Assembly (NCBI RefSeq): GCF_000755245.1
Contig: NZ_BBMP01000022.1
Location: 744,001-808,000 of the forward strand
DNA: 64,000 nucleotides
From: Halococcus sediminicola
GTDB taxonomy: Archaea; Halobacteriota; Halobacteria; Halobacteriales; Halococcaceae
Reading direction: 5' to 3'
The notes under the pieces: model-generated
What the model was told of the DNA's origin: nothing
What the model saw: only the letters and a program-made list of their open reading frames with translations
Database searches by the model: none
Shown here: positions 7,803-16,973 of the stretch, in pieces
Position numbering within the stretch: position 1 is the first letter of the stretch
Layout: every line of letters starts with the position of its first letter
Translations under genes and position numbers: made by a program

Positions 7803-8446
7803 CACCAGACCGACCACGCCGAACTCGACTCGTCGTCGGCGTAGACACGGTTGACGTCCTTGGCGAAGGCCATGTCGCCCTCGTGGTCGAGGCGGTCGAA
7901 CCCGTAGCCCTCGGCGTCCGCGCGGAGGTGGATGCCCTTCACAGTGAAATTCTCGTCGGCGAGGTCCTCTCGCTCCCCGACGGTGAACTCGTAGTCACCC
8001 GGCACGCGGAGTTCGATGCCGCGCGTCTCGTCGCCCCCTCCAGAAGGATTGAGCGTCACGTCGACGGCGACGTTGCCGACGACGCGCGTCCAGACGGTTT
8101 CGATGTCCTCGACGGTGGCCTCGTCGGTGCGTCCGCCCTGGACTTCGAGGCTCGTGATGCGCACGGTCAAGAGCGCCTCGGGCGTATCGAGGACGAACTC
8201 CTCGCCGACCGCGAGTCGCTCCTCGCGAGGGATCTCGGTCGTCGTCGAGAACGATTCGCCGTCCTGCGAGACGATGACGTCGCGCTGTTCGGTGTCGGGT
8301 GATTCGAGGCGCGTCTTGTGGACGTGGCCACACTCGCCACAGCGGACGGTCGCCTGGCCGCCGGATTTCAGCAGTTCGTGGACAACGGGTGTGTCGGGTG
8401 AACACGCCGGGCAGGTAGTGCCGACGCGCTCGGTGGCTTCGCTCAT
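7802..8446 (-). CDS. Haloarchaeal zinc-ribbon protein (HVO_0476-type family)
   Basis: A 214-residue acidic protein. The N-terminus has two Cys pairs, CPAC (about residues 12-15) and CGEC (about 36-39), giving a zinc ribbon; the rest is a beta-rich domain with ESPDTEQRDVIVSQDG and repeated strands, without a known catalytic motif. The family is conserved in haloarchaea next to pcm, and its stop overlaps the pcm start (TGATG), so the two are co-translated. A role in nucleic-acid or protein binding is possible, but I cannot say which. Confidence 0.8.
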   Translation of the reverse strand: MSEATERVGTTCPACSPDTPVVHELLKSGGQATVRCGECGHVHKTRLESPDTEQRDVIVSQDGESFSTTTEIPREERLAVGEEFVLDTPEALLTVRITSLEVQGGRTDEATVEDIETVWTRVVGNVAVDVTLNPSGGGDETRGIELRVPGDYEFTVGEREDLADENFTVKGIHLRADAEGYGFDRLDHEGDMAFAKDVNRVYADDESSSAWSVW

Positions 8447-8488
8447 GGATGGTCTATCGCCCCAACGAATAAAAGCCCGTGGCGTTCG

Positions 8489-9454
8489 CTACGCCCCGTT
8501 CGCTTCCGGAAGTGCTAGTTCCTCCCCGTCGGCATACACCGTTGGGTCGCGGAGGATGCCGTCGAGATGGAGCGGTGCTTGCGTGTCGCCGCCGATGCCG
8601 TGGTCGTCGCCGATGGCGATGTGCACTGTGCCAGCAGCCTTCTCGTCCAGCAGCACCGACCCCACTAGTTGAGAGATGGCAGCGTTCGTCCCGATGCCGA
8701 GTTCGGCGAGATTGTAGGCGTCGTCGCCGACTTCCTCCGCGCCGCGCTCGACCTGTTTGCGGATTCTTTCGTCCTCGATGTCGGTCACGAACCCGCCCTC
8801 GACGGTGAACTCGATGGGCGTATCGACCAATCCGTGGGGCATCATCGTGCCATCGACGACGTAGGTCCCGTTCGCGTTCTCGGGGCTGACGAACACCTCC
8901 CCGGCAGGGAGATTCGACATCGCGCCCGCCTCGTGGACGATGCCCGTGTCGGCGAGCCACTCGTGTTCGCCCGGCTCGAACGTGATGTCCGTCCCCGCGG
9001 GCGAGGTTACGCGAACCTCGCTGGCGTCGGCGACCGCATCGAGTACCGTCTCACAGCTCTGCTCGATGGCACGGTAGTCGGTATCGAGGCCGGTGGTGAA
9101 CACCGATTCGGTGATGCCGGGCAGGGTTGCCACGCGCGCGCCGGCCTCGTTGGCTCCCGAGCGGGCGCGCGTGTGACTCAAACTCTTGGTGGTGGGACAG
9201 AACACGACGTCCGCCCCGCGCATGGCCGCGGCGACGGGTGCCGGCGGTTCGGTGCCGTGCTGGTCCCCCGGCGGGTACTGCAGCAAAACCACCTCGTCGG
9301 TCACCGCACGCGCGGCGTCGTACAGCGCGCGCCCGATGGGAAGGCGCTCGTCGTCGGTGACCACGGCGCAGGATTCCTCGGCCCCGAGCGCGAGACACTG
9401 ATTGATTGCCGTTTCGGCGGCGCTGTCGAGCGTCGCGTCGGTCGATTGGCTCAT
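8489..9454 (-). CDS. Aminopeptidase, M29/aminopeptidase T-like
   Basis: A 321-residue protein that resembles the COG2309 (thermophilic aminopeptidase, M29-like) metallopeptidases. These bind two metal ions and remove N-terminal residues from peptides in the cytoplasm. Supporting segments are LPAGEVFVSPENANGTYVVD, a region that carries metal-binding acidic residues in the family; NLAELGIGTNAAI; and the C-terminal GTVHIAIGDDHGIGGD, where the His/Asp cluster fits the family's metal site. Its neighbour on the right is the divergent GAPDH gene. The exact substrate preference is not visible. Confidence 0.82.
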   Translation of the reverse strand: MSQSTDATLDSAAETAINQCLALGAEESCAVVTDDERLPIGRALYDAARAVTDEVVLLQYPPGDQHGTEPPAPVAAAMRGADVVFCPTTKSLSHTRARSGANEAGARVATLPGITESVFTTGLDTDYRAIEQSCETVLDAVADASEVRVTSPAGTDITFEPGEHEWLADTGIVHEAGAMSNLPAGEVFVSPENANGTYVVDGTMMPHGLVDTPIEFTVEGGFVTDIEDERIRKQVERGAEEVGDDAYNLAELGIGTNAAISQLVGSVLLDEKAAGTVHIAIGDDHGIGGDTQAPLHLDGILRDPTVYADGEELALPEANGA

Positions 9455-9587
9455 GCGTCATCGATGAGGTAGCGGTGTGTGAGGCTTTCGGCCAGTTCCG
9501 ACCGTCGTCGAGCCGCCGTGGTCGATTTCACCCGGAAAACGGGCGACAGTAGAAACGATTATCCCGGTCGGTCGAGGAGTTCGAGAC

Positions 9588-10601
9588 ATGCTCAGCGTCG
9601 GCGTCAACGGCTACGGCACCATCGGCAAGCGCGTCGCGGACGCGGTCGTCGCCCAGCCGGACATGGAACTCGTGGGCGTAGCGAAGACACGACCGAACTT
9701 CGAGGCCGAACGCGCCGTCGAAAAGGGTTATCCGCTCTACGCCGCCATCGAGGAGCGCGCCGGAAAGTTCGAGGAAGCCGGCATCGACCTCGCGGGACTG
9801 GTCGAGGAACTCGTCGAGGCGGCGGACGTGATGGTCGACGCCACGCCCTCGGGTATCGGCGCGGAGAACAAGTCCCTCTACGACGAGTACGACACGCCTG
9901 CGCTCTACCAGGGCGGCGAGGATGCCGATCTGGTGGACACGAGCTTCAACGCCCGCTCGAACTTCGCCGACGCCGTGGGGACCGACCACGTGCGCGTCGT
10001 CTCGTGCAACACCACAGGGTTATCGCGGCTGGTCGCCCCGCTCGAAGAGGAATACGGCATCGAAAAGGTGCGCGCGACGCTCGTCCGGCGCGGTGGCGAC
10101 CCCGCACAGAGTTCGCGGGGGCCCATCAACGACATCCTGCCCGACCCGCGCACGCTGCCCTCCCACCACGGTCCCGACGTCCAGACCATCTTCCCGGACC
10201 TCGCTATCGATACCTTAGGACTCAAGGTGCCCGCGACGCTGATGCACACCCACTCGATCAACGTCACGCTGACTGGGGACGCCACCGCCGACGACGTACG
10301 GGAGTTGCTCGAAAGCCAGTCGAGAACGTTCGTAATTTCTGAGGGGATGGGCATCGACGGCGCAGGGAAGCTGAAGGAGTTCGCGCTCGATGCCGGCCGA
10401 CCAAGGGGCGACCTCTGGGAGAACTGTATCTGGGGCGAGTCGGTTTCGGTCGAGGGCGACGACCTCTATCTCTTTCAGGCCATCCACCAGGAATCCGACG
10501 TCGTGCCCGAGAACGTCGACGCGGTCCGTGCGGTGGCGGGCACGGCCGACGCCGACGAGAGCATCCGAACCACGAACGACGCGCTCGACATGGGTCTCTG
10601 A
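9588..10601 (+). CDS. gapB: Type II glyceraldehyde-3-phosphate dehydrogenase
   Basis: A 337-residue archaeal-type GAPDH. The Rossmann motif is [14 protein letters not shown] (about residues 7-20); the active-site segment SCNTTGLSR places the catalytic Cys at about residue 140; HTHSINVTL follows in the catalytic domain. It interconverts glyceraldehyde 3-phosphate and 1,3-bisphosphoglycerate; in haloarchaea the archaeal-type enzyme is generally linked to gluconeogenesis. It is a single gene with its own ATG at 9588, divergent from the aminopeptidase. Confidence 0.94.
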   Translation: MLSVGVNGYGTIGKRVADAVVAQPDMELVGVAKTRPNFEAERAVEKGYPLYAAIEERAGKFEEAGIDLAGLVEELVEAADVMVDATPSGIGAENKSLYDEYDTPALYQGGEDADLVDTSFNARSNFADAVGTDHVRVVSCNTTGLSRLVAPLEEEYGIEKVRATLVRRGGDPAQSSRGPINDILPDPRTLPSHHGPDVQTIFPDLAIDTLGLKVPATLMHTHSINVTLTGDATADDVRELLESQSRTFVISEGMGIDGAGKLKEFALDAGRPRGDLWENCIWGESVSVEGDDLYLFQAIHQESDVVPENVDAVRAVAGTADADESIRTTNDALDMGL

Positions 10602-10740
10602 GCGGGCCTGTCGAACCCCCTGCTACACTTTCGCCGGCGAGGGCCGCGGCGAGGTTCGCATCGATCGATATCGAAGTCGGATGAGTGCGCCAACCGCGCT
10701 GACGCGAACCCTTTTGTCCCGTGCGCGCCTACCGATAGCC

Positions 10741-11121
10741 ATGCAACCGGGCGACCGCGACGACCGCGACCCCTTCGACGACATCTTCAGCGAGATCGAG
10801 CGGATGATGGACGGTATGATGGGTGGCAACGTCGACGTTCGAACCGACACCGTGGGCACCGACGCCCACGTCGACGTCCAGGAGGACGGCGACCTCGTGC
10901 GCGTCATCGCCGACCTGCCGGGCGTCCCGAAGGAAGCCATCGACCTCACCTGCGACGGCCGGCGCGTCACCATCGAGGCCGCGAGCGACCGTCACGAGTT
11001 CGACGAGCGCGTCTCGCTGCCGGTTCGCGTCGACGAACGGTCGGCGAACGCCACCTACAACAACGGTATCCTGGAAGTCACCTTCGAGCGCGCCGACACC
11101 TCCGCCGACATCGATCTCTAA
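10741..11121 (+). CDS. hsp20: Hsp20/alpha-crystallin small heat-shock protein
   Basis: A 126-residue small chaperone that holds unfolding proteins without ATP. A short Met-rich acidic N-terminus (MMDGMMGG) precedes the alpha-crystallin domain, seen in DVQEDGDLVRVIADLPGVPK and in the diagnostic strand region NATYNNGILEVTF near the C-terminus. A TATA-like CTTTTGT lies about 30 nt before the ATG, consistent with a leaderless mRNA. Nine nt after the stop a T-run begins that belongs to repeat copy R2. Confidence 0.92.
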   Translation: MQPGDRDDRDPFDDIFSEIERMMDGMMGGNVDVRTDTVGTDAHVDVQEDGDLVRVIADLPGVPKEAIDLTCDGRRVTIEAASDRHEFDERVSLPVRVDERSANATYNNGILEVTFERADTSADIDL

Positions 11122-11127
11122 CACGTA

Positions 11128-11352
11128 CCTTTTTACTTCGGGGGTTCGCGCACTCGCTTCGCTCGTACGCTCAACCCCTCGCAAAAATCTACGCTAAAAA
11201 CCTCCCGCTCACTCGCGCTCCGCGCTCGTTCACGGCGAACCGCGCTCGCTGCACTCGCGCGGACAGGACTGCTCCCCGCGACCGCCACGCACAGCACCGC
11301 CGAAGCCCTCAATCGCTCGTTTCACTCGCTTTTTCGCCCTTCATCCACCAGG
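11128..11352 (+). repeat. Intergenic repeat, copy R2 (modules A, B, E; plus orientation)
   Basis: The spacer between convergent hsp20 and thiL is filled by the repeat. Module A (about 11128-11210) starts with a T-run right after the hsp20 stop, has a GGGGTT/AACCCC stem and the conserved TCGCAAAAATCTACGCTAAA block. Module B (11235-11268) contains the hairpin CCGCGC/GCGCGG with an 11-nt loop. Module E (about 11288-11352) contains CACAGCACCGC, GAAGCCCTCA and CGCCCTTCATCCACCAGG, shared with copy R3. The thiL coding region begins 27 nt further right. Confidence 0.8.
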
Positions 11353-11379
11353 ACCACACCGCTGCTAGCCGGTGCACCG

Positions 11380-12249
11380 CTACCCGTGGGTGTACCCGCG
11401 GTCGGGGAGTGTCTCACCGTCGAGGGTGACGCCCGACTCGACGACCGTTCCGATGCGCGCGATGGCCACGGGCGACTCCTCACGAACCGCTTCGAGGGTG
11501 GTCTCGGGAACGGTGAACAGCAACTCGAAGTCCTCGCCGAAGAACACGCCCAGCTCGCGGCTCTCCTCTGGGTCGGCGGCGATCGCCTCGACCGACCCGT
11601 CGACGGGTAGCGATCCACTGACACACATTCCGCAGCCGCTCGCCTCGGCCAACTGGTGTAGCGAACGCGCGAGACCGTCGCTTACGTCCATCATCGCACC
11701 TGCGTGGGGGCCGATTGCCCGCCCGGCCGCGATTCGAGGGTCGAACCGAAATAGTTCGTTCGCGCGCGCGATGTCGCCCGCCTCGAACAACTCCAGCGCT
11801 GCCGCGCTCCGCCCGAGCGTGCCGGTCACACAGACGGCCTCGCCCACCTGCGCCCCCGACCGAAGTACTGGACCGTCGGCTCGCCCGAGCACCGTCGTCG
11901 CCGTGGTGAACTCGTCGTGTGTGTCGAGGTCGCCGCCGACGTACTCCGCATCGACCGATTCGCAGACGTCGCTCGCACCCGCGACGAACGCCGTCAATTC
12001 GTGTTCGTCGAGTTCGGGGGCGGCGTAGACCGCGACCGCCGCACGGGCCGCCCCGCCCATCGCCGCCACGTCCGACAGCGAGGCCGCGACCGCCCGCCAG
12101 CCCGCGGTGTATCGGGTGGTGCCCGCCGGAAAGTCGGTCGTCGCGTGGAGCATGTCGGTCGTGAGCAGCCACTCGTCGAGGACCGCACAGTCGTCGCCCG
12201 CCCCCGTGACGCGCCCCGAGAGCAGTTCGAGCGCCGCCCGTTCGTCCAT
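11380..12249 (-). CDS. thiL: Thiamine-monophosphate kinase
   Basis: A 289-residue ATP-dependent kinase that converts thiamine phosphate to thiamine diphosphate, the last step of cofactor synthesis. The PurM/ThiL-fold motifs are present: TGAGDDCAV (residues 15-23), LLTTDM, AASLSDVAAMGG (about 55-66) and MMDVSDGLARSL in the C-terminal domain, then FFGEDFELLFTV. The length fits a somewhat short member of the family. It converges on hsp20 across repeat R2 and diverges from the membrane protein at 12353. Confidence 0.93.
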   Translation of the reverse strand: MDERAALELLSGRVTGAGDDCAVLDEWLLTTDMLHATTDFPAGTTRYTAGWRAVAASLSDVAAMGGAARAAVAVYAAPELDEHELTAFVAGASDVCESVDAEYVGGDLDTHDEFTTATTVLGRADGPVLRSGAQVGEAVCVTGTLGRSAAALELFEAGDIARANELFRFDPRIAAGRAIGPHAGAMMDVSDGLARSLHQLAEASGCGMCVSGSLPVDGSVEAIAADPEESRELGVFFGEDFELLFTVPETTLEAVREESPVAIARIGTVVESGVTLDGETLPDRGYTHG

Positions 12250-12352
12250 GCCCCTCTCACAAAGCGGCGGGGCAAAACCCGTCCGGTTCGTCCGAGTGCG
12301 TGCCGTGAGCGGGTTTCGGAGGGTTCATGCCACGGTCGGTCCTTCGGCGAAT

Positions 12353-13369
12353 ATGATACGCGGCGGCAACCTCAGAGCGACGCTCGTCGGTTTCGCGGGC
12401 GCGCTCTTCGCGCTCGCCGTCCTCTCGTGGCTCGTCGGCATCGAGGAGATCCTCGACGCGCTGTCGATGGCCAACCCGCCCGTCGTGCTCGTCGTGATCG
12501 GGGTCGCGGCCTGCTGGCTCACGGCGTGGGGCCTCTCGCTGCGCACGGTACTGGGCGTGCTCGGTGCGCCCATCACGATACCGGCGGCCGTGCTCGTCTT
12601 CGCGGGCGCGACCTTCGCCAACAACGTCACGCCGTTCGGGCAGGCCGGCGGCGAACCGGTGAGCGCGCTGCTGGTCTCGCGGGCCTCCGACAGCGAGTAC
12701 GAAACAGGACTCGCGGCCATCGCCAGCGTCGACGCGCTGAACTTCGTCCCCTCCATCGTGCTCGCGCTCATCGGACTCGGCTACTTCGCCACCACCATCA
12801 CCTTCGGCGAGAACCTCGAACTCGTCTCGTTCGTGGTCGTCGGCTTCGCGGTCGCCGTGGTGCTCGCGGTCTACTTCGGCTGGACGAACCGCTATCGCGT
12901 CGAGCGGGCCGCCGTCGACGTGCTGACGCCGCTCGCCAGACGGATCGGCGCGGTCGTGCCGCGACTCTCCCCGCCGACCCACGAGTCGCTCGAACGCCGC
13001 ATCGAGGGCTTCTTCACGGCCGTCGAGCGCGTCGGCACCAATCCCCGAGAACTGCTGCTCGCGCTCGGTTTCTCGGCGGCCGGCTGGGTCGGTCTCGCGA
13101 CCTCTCTCTGGCTCTCGCTCTTTGCGCTCGGCTACACCGTCCCGGCGGCGGTCGTGCTCGTGGCCATTCCGGCGGGGGCGATGGCCGGCGTCACGCCCCT
13201 TCCCGGTGGTCTGGGTGGCGTCGAACTAGTCCTCGGCGCGCTCGTCACCGCGACCTCGGGCGTGCCGCTGGCGACCGTGACCGCCGCCGTCCTCATCCAC
13301 CGCGGCGCGACCTACGTACTGCCCACCGTCGTCGGCGGCGGCACGGCGGCCGTGCTTGCCGACCGCTGA
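12353..13369 (+). CDS. LPG synthase-type (UPF0104) integral membrane protein
   Basis: A 338-residue protein with about eight hydrophobic helices, the first at residues 9-29. It has the features of the lysylphosphatidylglycerol-synthase transmembrane (AglD/UPF0104) family: FANNVTPFGQAGGEP after the third helix and MAGVTPLPGGLGGVE near the C-terminus. Archaeal members include transferases or flippase-like proteins for lipid-linked sugars; the substrate here is unknown. The ATG at 12353 was chosen because the first membrane helix follows directly; the frame is open further upstream. A second, different family member is at 59461-60468. Confidence 0.85.
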   Translation: MIRGGNLRATLVGFAGALFALAVLSWLVGIEEILDALSMANPPVVLVVIGVAACWLTAWGLSLRTVLGVLGAPITIPAAVLVFAGATFANNVTPFGQAGGEPVSALLVSRASDSEYETGLAAIASVDALNFVPSIVLALIGLGYFATTITFGENLELVSFVVVGFAVAVVLAVYFGWTNRYRVERAAVDVLTPLARRIGAVVPRLSPPTHESLERRIEGFFTAVERVGTNPRELLLALGFSAAGWVGLATSLWLSLFALGYTVPAAVVLVAIPAGAMAGVTPLPGGLGGVELVLGALVTATSGVPLATVTAAVLIHRGATYVLPTVVGGGTAAVLADR

Positions 13370-13469
13370 CCGGACGACTCCCGCCGGTCACCACCGAACC
13401 CGACGGTGGCGGCTCCCGATACGAGTGGACAACGACGCGCTTAAACCGCGCGCCGAGCGTTTTGGGAGT

Positions 13470-13925
13470 ATGGCAACGCTCTACGACGTTCCGGCGAACG
13501 CGCTCATCGAGGCCGTCGCCGCGGAACTTCCCGCAGCAGTCGAACGGCCCGAGTGGGCGAGATACGTGAAGACCGGCACGGGCCGCGAACTCCCGCCCGA
13601 ACAGGACGACTTCTGGCAGACCCGCGCCGCGAGCCTCCTGCGGCGTGTGGCCATCGACGGCGAGATCGGCGTCGACCGGCTCACGACCGCGTACGGTGGC
13701 TCGAAGGGTGGCTCGAACAGATATCAGGTCGCCCCGCCGAAATCCACCGAGGGGAGCGGCAAGATCATCCGTACCGCGCTCCAGCAGCTCGAAGAGGAAG
13801 GACTGGTCGAGACCGCCGAGGGCGAGGGTCGCCGCATCACGCCCGAGGGCCGGAGCCTGCTCGACGAGACCGCCGGCGAGGTGCTCGCCGACCTCGACCG
13901 CCCGGACCTCGAACGCTACGCCTGA
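13470..13925 (+). CDS. rps19e: 30S ribosomal protein S19e
   Basis: A 151-residue protein typical of archaeal S19e: MATLYDVPANALIEAVA at the N-terminus, RPEWARYVKTG, QTRAASLLRRVA, and YGGSKGGSNRYQVAPP with the winged-helix end TALQQLEEEGLVE. It is part of the small subunit head. A TATA-like TTAAACC about 28 nt upstream fits a leaderless transcript. It converges on the polyprenyl synthase with 20 nt between the stops. Confidence 0.95.
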   Translation: MATLYDVPANALIEAVAAELPAAVERPEWARYVKTGTGRELPPEQDDFWQTRAASLLRRVAIDGEIGVDRLTTAYGGSKGGSNRYQVAPPKSTEGSGKIIRTALQQLEEEGLVETAEGEGRRITPEGRSLLDETAGEVLADLDRPDLERYA

Positions 13926-13945
13926 TTCGGTTCTTTTCGCGGCGC

Positions 13946-14788
13946 TCAGCGCTCGCGCACCACGACGAACTCCGCGAGGTCGCGGAGGTAGTCGGCCGCT
14001 TGCTCGTCGGCCACGGCGACCGAATCGAGTGCCGACAGCGCCGCGTCGGCCGTCCGCCGGGCGCGCTCGGTGCCTTCGTCGGGTTCGAGGTCGGTGATCT
14101 CGACCAGCGACGGGCGCTCCATCGCGCTGTCCTGTCCGGTGGGCTTGCCGAGTTCGTCGGCGTCGGCGGTCGCGTCGAGCACGTCGTCGCGTATCTGAAA
14201 GGCGACTCCGACGCCCTCGGCGTACTCGCCGAACGCCTCCACAGTGTGGTCGTCGGCCTCGGCCGCCACCGCCCCCAGTTCCGCCGCTGCTCGAAAGAGC
14301 GCGCCCGTCTTCCGGCGTGCGAGGTCCATGTACTCGTCTTCGGTGGTGGGATGGGCGACGAGTTCCGTGGCTTCGCCTTCACCGAGTTCGACCAGCGCCT
14401 CCGCGACGACCTCCATCGCGCGCTCGTCGGTCGCGAACAGCGCGAACGCCTCGCCGAGCAATCCATCCGACGTGATGAGCGCCGGGCCGTACCCGAAGGA
14501 TGCCCACGCGCTGTCGGTACCCCGGCGGACGGGTGAGTCGTCGATGATGTCGTCGACCACCAGCGAAGCGGTGTGAACGAGTTCGATGCCGACGGCGAAA
14601 TCGACCGCGCTCTCGGGGTCGCCGCCGGCGGCCTCGCAGGCCAACATCGTGACCGTCGGGCGGACGCGCTTGCCGCCCGAGAGCGCGGCGTGGGCGATCC
14701 GTGCGCCGAGCGTGTCGGGTTCGACCACCTCACAGACCGCTTCGAGGCGCTCTTCGACCAGCGCCCGCCGGCGTTCGAGATCGTCCAT
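13946..14788 (-). CDS. idsA: Polyprenyl (geranylgeranyl/farnesyl) diphosphate synthase
   Basis: A 280-residue trans-prenyltransferase. The substrate-binding GGKRVRP, the first aspartate-rich motif DDIIDD and the second motif IRDDVLD are intact. The enzyme condenses isopentenyl diphosphate with allylic diphosphates, giving C15/C20 chains for archaeal lipids, carotenoids and quinones; product length cannot be told from sequence alone. I prefer the ATG at 14788 (MDDLERRRALVEERL) to one at 14809. It is divergent from squalene synthase, which uses C15 products. Confidence 0.9.
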   Translation of the reverse strand: MDDLERRRALVEERLEAVCEVVEPDTLGARIAHAALSGGKRVRPTVTMLACEAAGGDPESAVDFAVGIELVHTASLVVDDIIDDSPVRRGTDSAWASFGYGPALITSDGLLGEAFALFATDERAMEVVAEALVELGEGEATELVAHPTTEDEYMDLARRKTGALFRAAAELGAVAAEADDHTVEAFGEYAEGVGVAFQIRDDVLDATADADELGKPTGQDSAMERPSLVEITDLEPDEGTERARRTADAALSALDSVAVADEQAADYLRDLAEFVVVRER

Positions 14789-14915
14789 CGTGCACCCTTC
14801 GGGTGGCATCTGAAAGTAGGTGACGGTTACCCGTTTTCGGCGTTCGTGCGGGCCGAGGCGCTCGAAGCCCGTGCCTTTCTCAGGACTTTTGTAGCTCAGA
14901 CGCCAACTAACGTCA

Positions 14916-15962
14916 ATGATTACCGATGCATCGACCGGTTCCGAGAGCGAGTGGTGTCACGAGGCGCTCGACGGCACCTCCCGAACGTTCGCCATCACCG
15001 TCGACCTGCTTGACGAACCGATGGCGACACAGATCTGTGTGAGCTACCTGCTCTGCCGGGTCGCCGACACTATCGAGGACGCCGGCCACATCCCGCCGGA
15101 AACACAGAGCACGCTGCTTCGCACCTACGACCGCGCGCTCGACCCCGACGACGACCTCGATATCGCGGCGTTCGAGCGAGCCGTCGACCCGTGGCTCCCC
15201 GACGAGGGCGGCGAGGACTGGCGCGTGGTCGCTAACGCCTCCCGCGTGGTCCGCGCGTTCGAGGCGCTCGCACCCGACGCGCGCGCGGCGGTGCTCGACC
15301 CCATCCGCGAACTCGTCTCTGGGATGGCGCTGTTCGTCGAGCGCCACGCCGACACCGATGGCCTTCGTATCGAGACGGTCGAGGAACTCGAAGAGTACTG
15401 CTGGTACGCCGCCGGCACGGTCGGCACGCTCGTGACGAACCTGCTCGCCCGCGACGCCGCGCCCGAACGGGTCCGCGAACTCCGCGAACACGACCGTGCC
15501 TTCTCGCTGCTGCTCCAACTGGTGAACGTCGCCAAAGACGTCAGCGACGACTACCGCGAGGAGAACAACGTCTACCTCCCCGCGACGTGGCTCCGCGAGG
15601 CGGGTGTCGACCCCGAGAGAGTCTGTGATTCGGACAACACGGCGGCGGTCGCGGGCGTCATCCGACGGGTCGCCGGGCGGGCACGAAACTACGCCGGCGA
15701 CGCCCGCCGGTATCTCGACGCCGCACCCGAAACGAACGGCAACACGCTCGCGGCGTGGGCGGTACCCTACCTGCTCGCGCTCGGCACGCTGCGCGAACTC
15801 GACGCGAACGCCGAGGACGTGCTTCGGGAGGGTGGGGTGAAGATCTCGCGCGCGGAGGTGCTCGCCGTCGTCAGCCGGTTCGCGGGCGACGAGCGACCCT
15901 CGCTCGAAGCGCTGGGAACGACCATCGCCAGCCAGCCGTATCACGCAGCGAGTAAGCCCTGA
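14916..15962 (+). CDS. Squalene synthase (farnesyl-diphosphate farnesyltransferase)
   Basis: A 348-residue enzyme of the squalene/phytoene synthase family. The first aspartate motif is in LLCRVADTIEDAGHIP, and the second is in LLLQLVNVAKDVSDDYREEN, followed by VYLPATWL, which points to squalene rather than phytoene synthase. It joins two farnesyl diphosphates head-to-head; haloarchaea carry squalene and its reduced forms in the membrane. A TATA-like CTTTTGT is about 24-30 nt upstream. It neighbours the polyprenyl synthase, a fitting source of its substrate. Confidence 0.88.
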   Translation: MITDASTGSESEWCHEALDGTSRTFAITVDLLDEPMATQICVSYLLCRVADTIEDAGHIPPETQSTLLRTYDRALDPDDDLDIAAFERAVDPWLPDEGGEDWRVVANASRVVRAFEALAPDARAAVLDPIRELVSGMALFVERHADTDGLRIETVEELEEYCWYAAGTVGTLVTNLLARDAAPERVRELREHDRAFSLLLQLVNVAKDVSDDYREENNVYLPATWLREAGVDPERVCDSDNTAAVAGVIRRVAGRARNYAGDARRYLDAAPETNGNTLAAWAVPYLLALGTLRELDANAEDVLREGGVKISRAEVLAVVSRFAGDERPSLEALGTTIASQPYHAASKP

Positions 15963-16028
15963 ACGGCCGGGGACGCGAACACGACTGCAGGCACGTGATT
16001 CAAGGCGGCGCGAAGCGAGAATGCAGGT

Positions 16029-16766
16029 ATGGAGCCTGCGGCGGTGCGCGAGGACATGGTCGACGGTCTCGAACACGAGAGCAAGGGCGTCGTCGAGAGC
16101 GGCGCGCTCAGCGTGGCGATGCGGAACGTGCCGCGCCACGAGTTCCTCGCCGAGGAGCGTGCGGCCTACGCCGACCGGACCACCGAACACGCGAACACGC
16201 GCGTGCTCGCGCCGAGCACCGTGGCACGCCTGTTCGAGGCACTCGCGCCCGCGCCTGGCGACAGCGTGCTCGTCGTCGGCGCTGGCGTCGGCTACACGGC
16301 CGCGGTGGCCGCCGAGATCACGGGGCAGGAGCACGTCCACGCGGTCGATATCGCCCGGCGTCTCGTAGTCGATGCACGGACGAACCTCGCGCGGGCGGGC
16401 TACGGCGGCGTGCTCGTCGACAGGCGCGACGGGGCACACGGCCTTCCGGAGTACGCACCGTTCGACCGGGTGCTCCTCGAAGCCGCCGTGGTGCGACCGC
16501 CGCACGCGCTCGTCGAGCAGCTCGCCCCTGGCGGACGGCTCGTCGCGCCCGTGGGGAACCACGAGCAGTCGCTCGTCGCCGTCGACGAAGGGGGCGGGCG
16601 CGAGCGGTTCGGCCCGGTGCGGTTCGCGCCGCTACTCGTCGAGGGCGAACAGTCCGATGCCGTCGAGCGCAACAGGACCGTACGGGAAGACCGCGAGCGC
16701 ACACGAGCGAGCGCTCAGCGGCGCAACGGCTGGGAACACGACTGGATCGACTGGGATTCCACGTAG
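16029..16766 (+). CDS. Pcm-like methyltransferase paralogue, divergent active site
   Basis: A 245-residue protein related to protein-L-isoaspartate methyltransferase: RNVPRHEFLAEE, motif I-like VLVVGAGVGYTAAVAAE, HAVDIARRLV and LAPGGRLVAPVGN are kept. The QTIS-type signature that is intact in the Pcm at 7179-7802 is replaced here by HANTRVLAPSTVARL. This suggests a changed substrate or loss of isoaspartyl repair. The C-terminus is charged and ends WEHDWIDWDST. It stands alone between squalene synthase and the secreted beta-helix protein. Confidence 0.78.
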   Translation: MEPAAVREDMVDGLEHESKGVVESGALSVAMRNVPRHEFLAEERAAYADRTTEHANTRVLAPSTVARLFEALAPAPGDSVLVVGAGVGYTAAVAAEITGQEHVHAVDIARRLVVDARTNLARAGYGGVLVDRRDGAHGLPEYAPFDRVLLEAAVVRPPHALVEQLAPGGRLVAPVGNHEQSLVAVDEGGGRERFGPVRFAPLLVEGEQSDAVERNRTVREDRERTRASAQRRNGWEHDWIDWDST

Positions 16767-16859
16767 CCGCTCGCCGGCAACGAGGCCCGTGGCGGCCGTT
16801 ACCGTGTCATGACACCGACTACCATTCGCGCACACTCCCCGGTCTCAACGCCGCCAGAG

Positions 16860-16973
16860 GAATTCTTACAAAGAAAACGAAAGTGCATTTATCTCGATTC
16901 GAGACGAAATGCTGTCTATGGAAACTGAAAAATACGTAAGTGTAACTAACTGGCCAGAAGCGGTATTTTACAA
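16860..16973 (+). promoter_or_regulatory. AT-rich upstream region of the secreted beta-helix gene
   Basis: This stretch is far more A+T rich than the rest of the window. It holds two TATA candidates, CATTTATC near 16884-16891 and GTATTTTA near 16962-16969. The second would put transcription start at about 16990, close to the second ATG of the gene (16992) instead of the first (16974). The composition could reflect a horizontally acquired promoter or a strong, regulated one. Confidence 0.4.

Noticed and set aside
9455-9587. A gene between the aminopeptidase and GAPDH
   Set aside because: Only about 130 nt remain between the divergent starts, and no frame has protein-like composition; it is probably promoter sequence for both genes.
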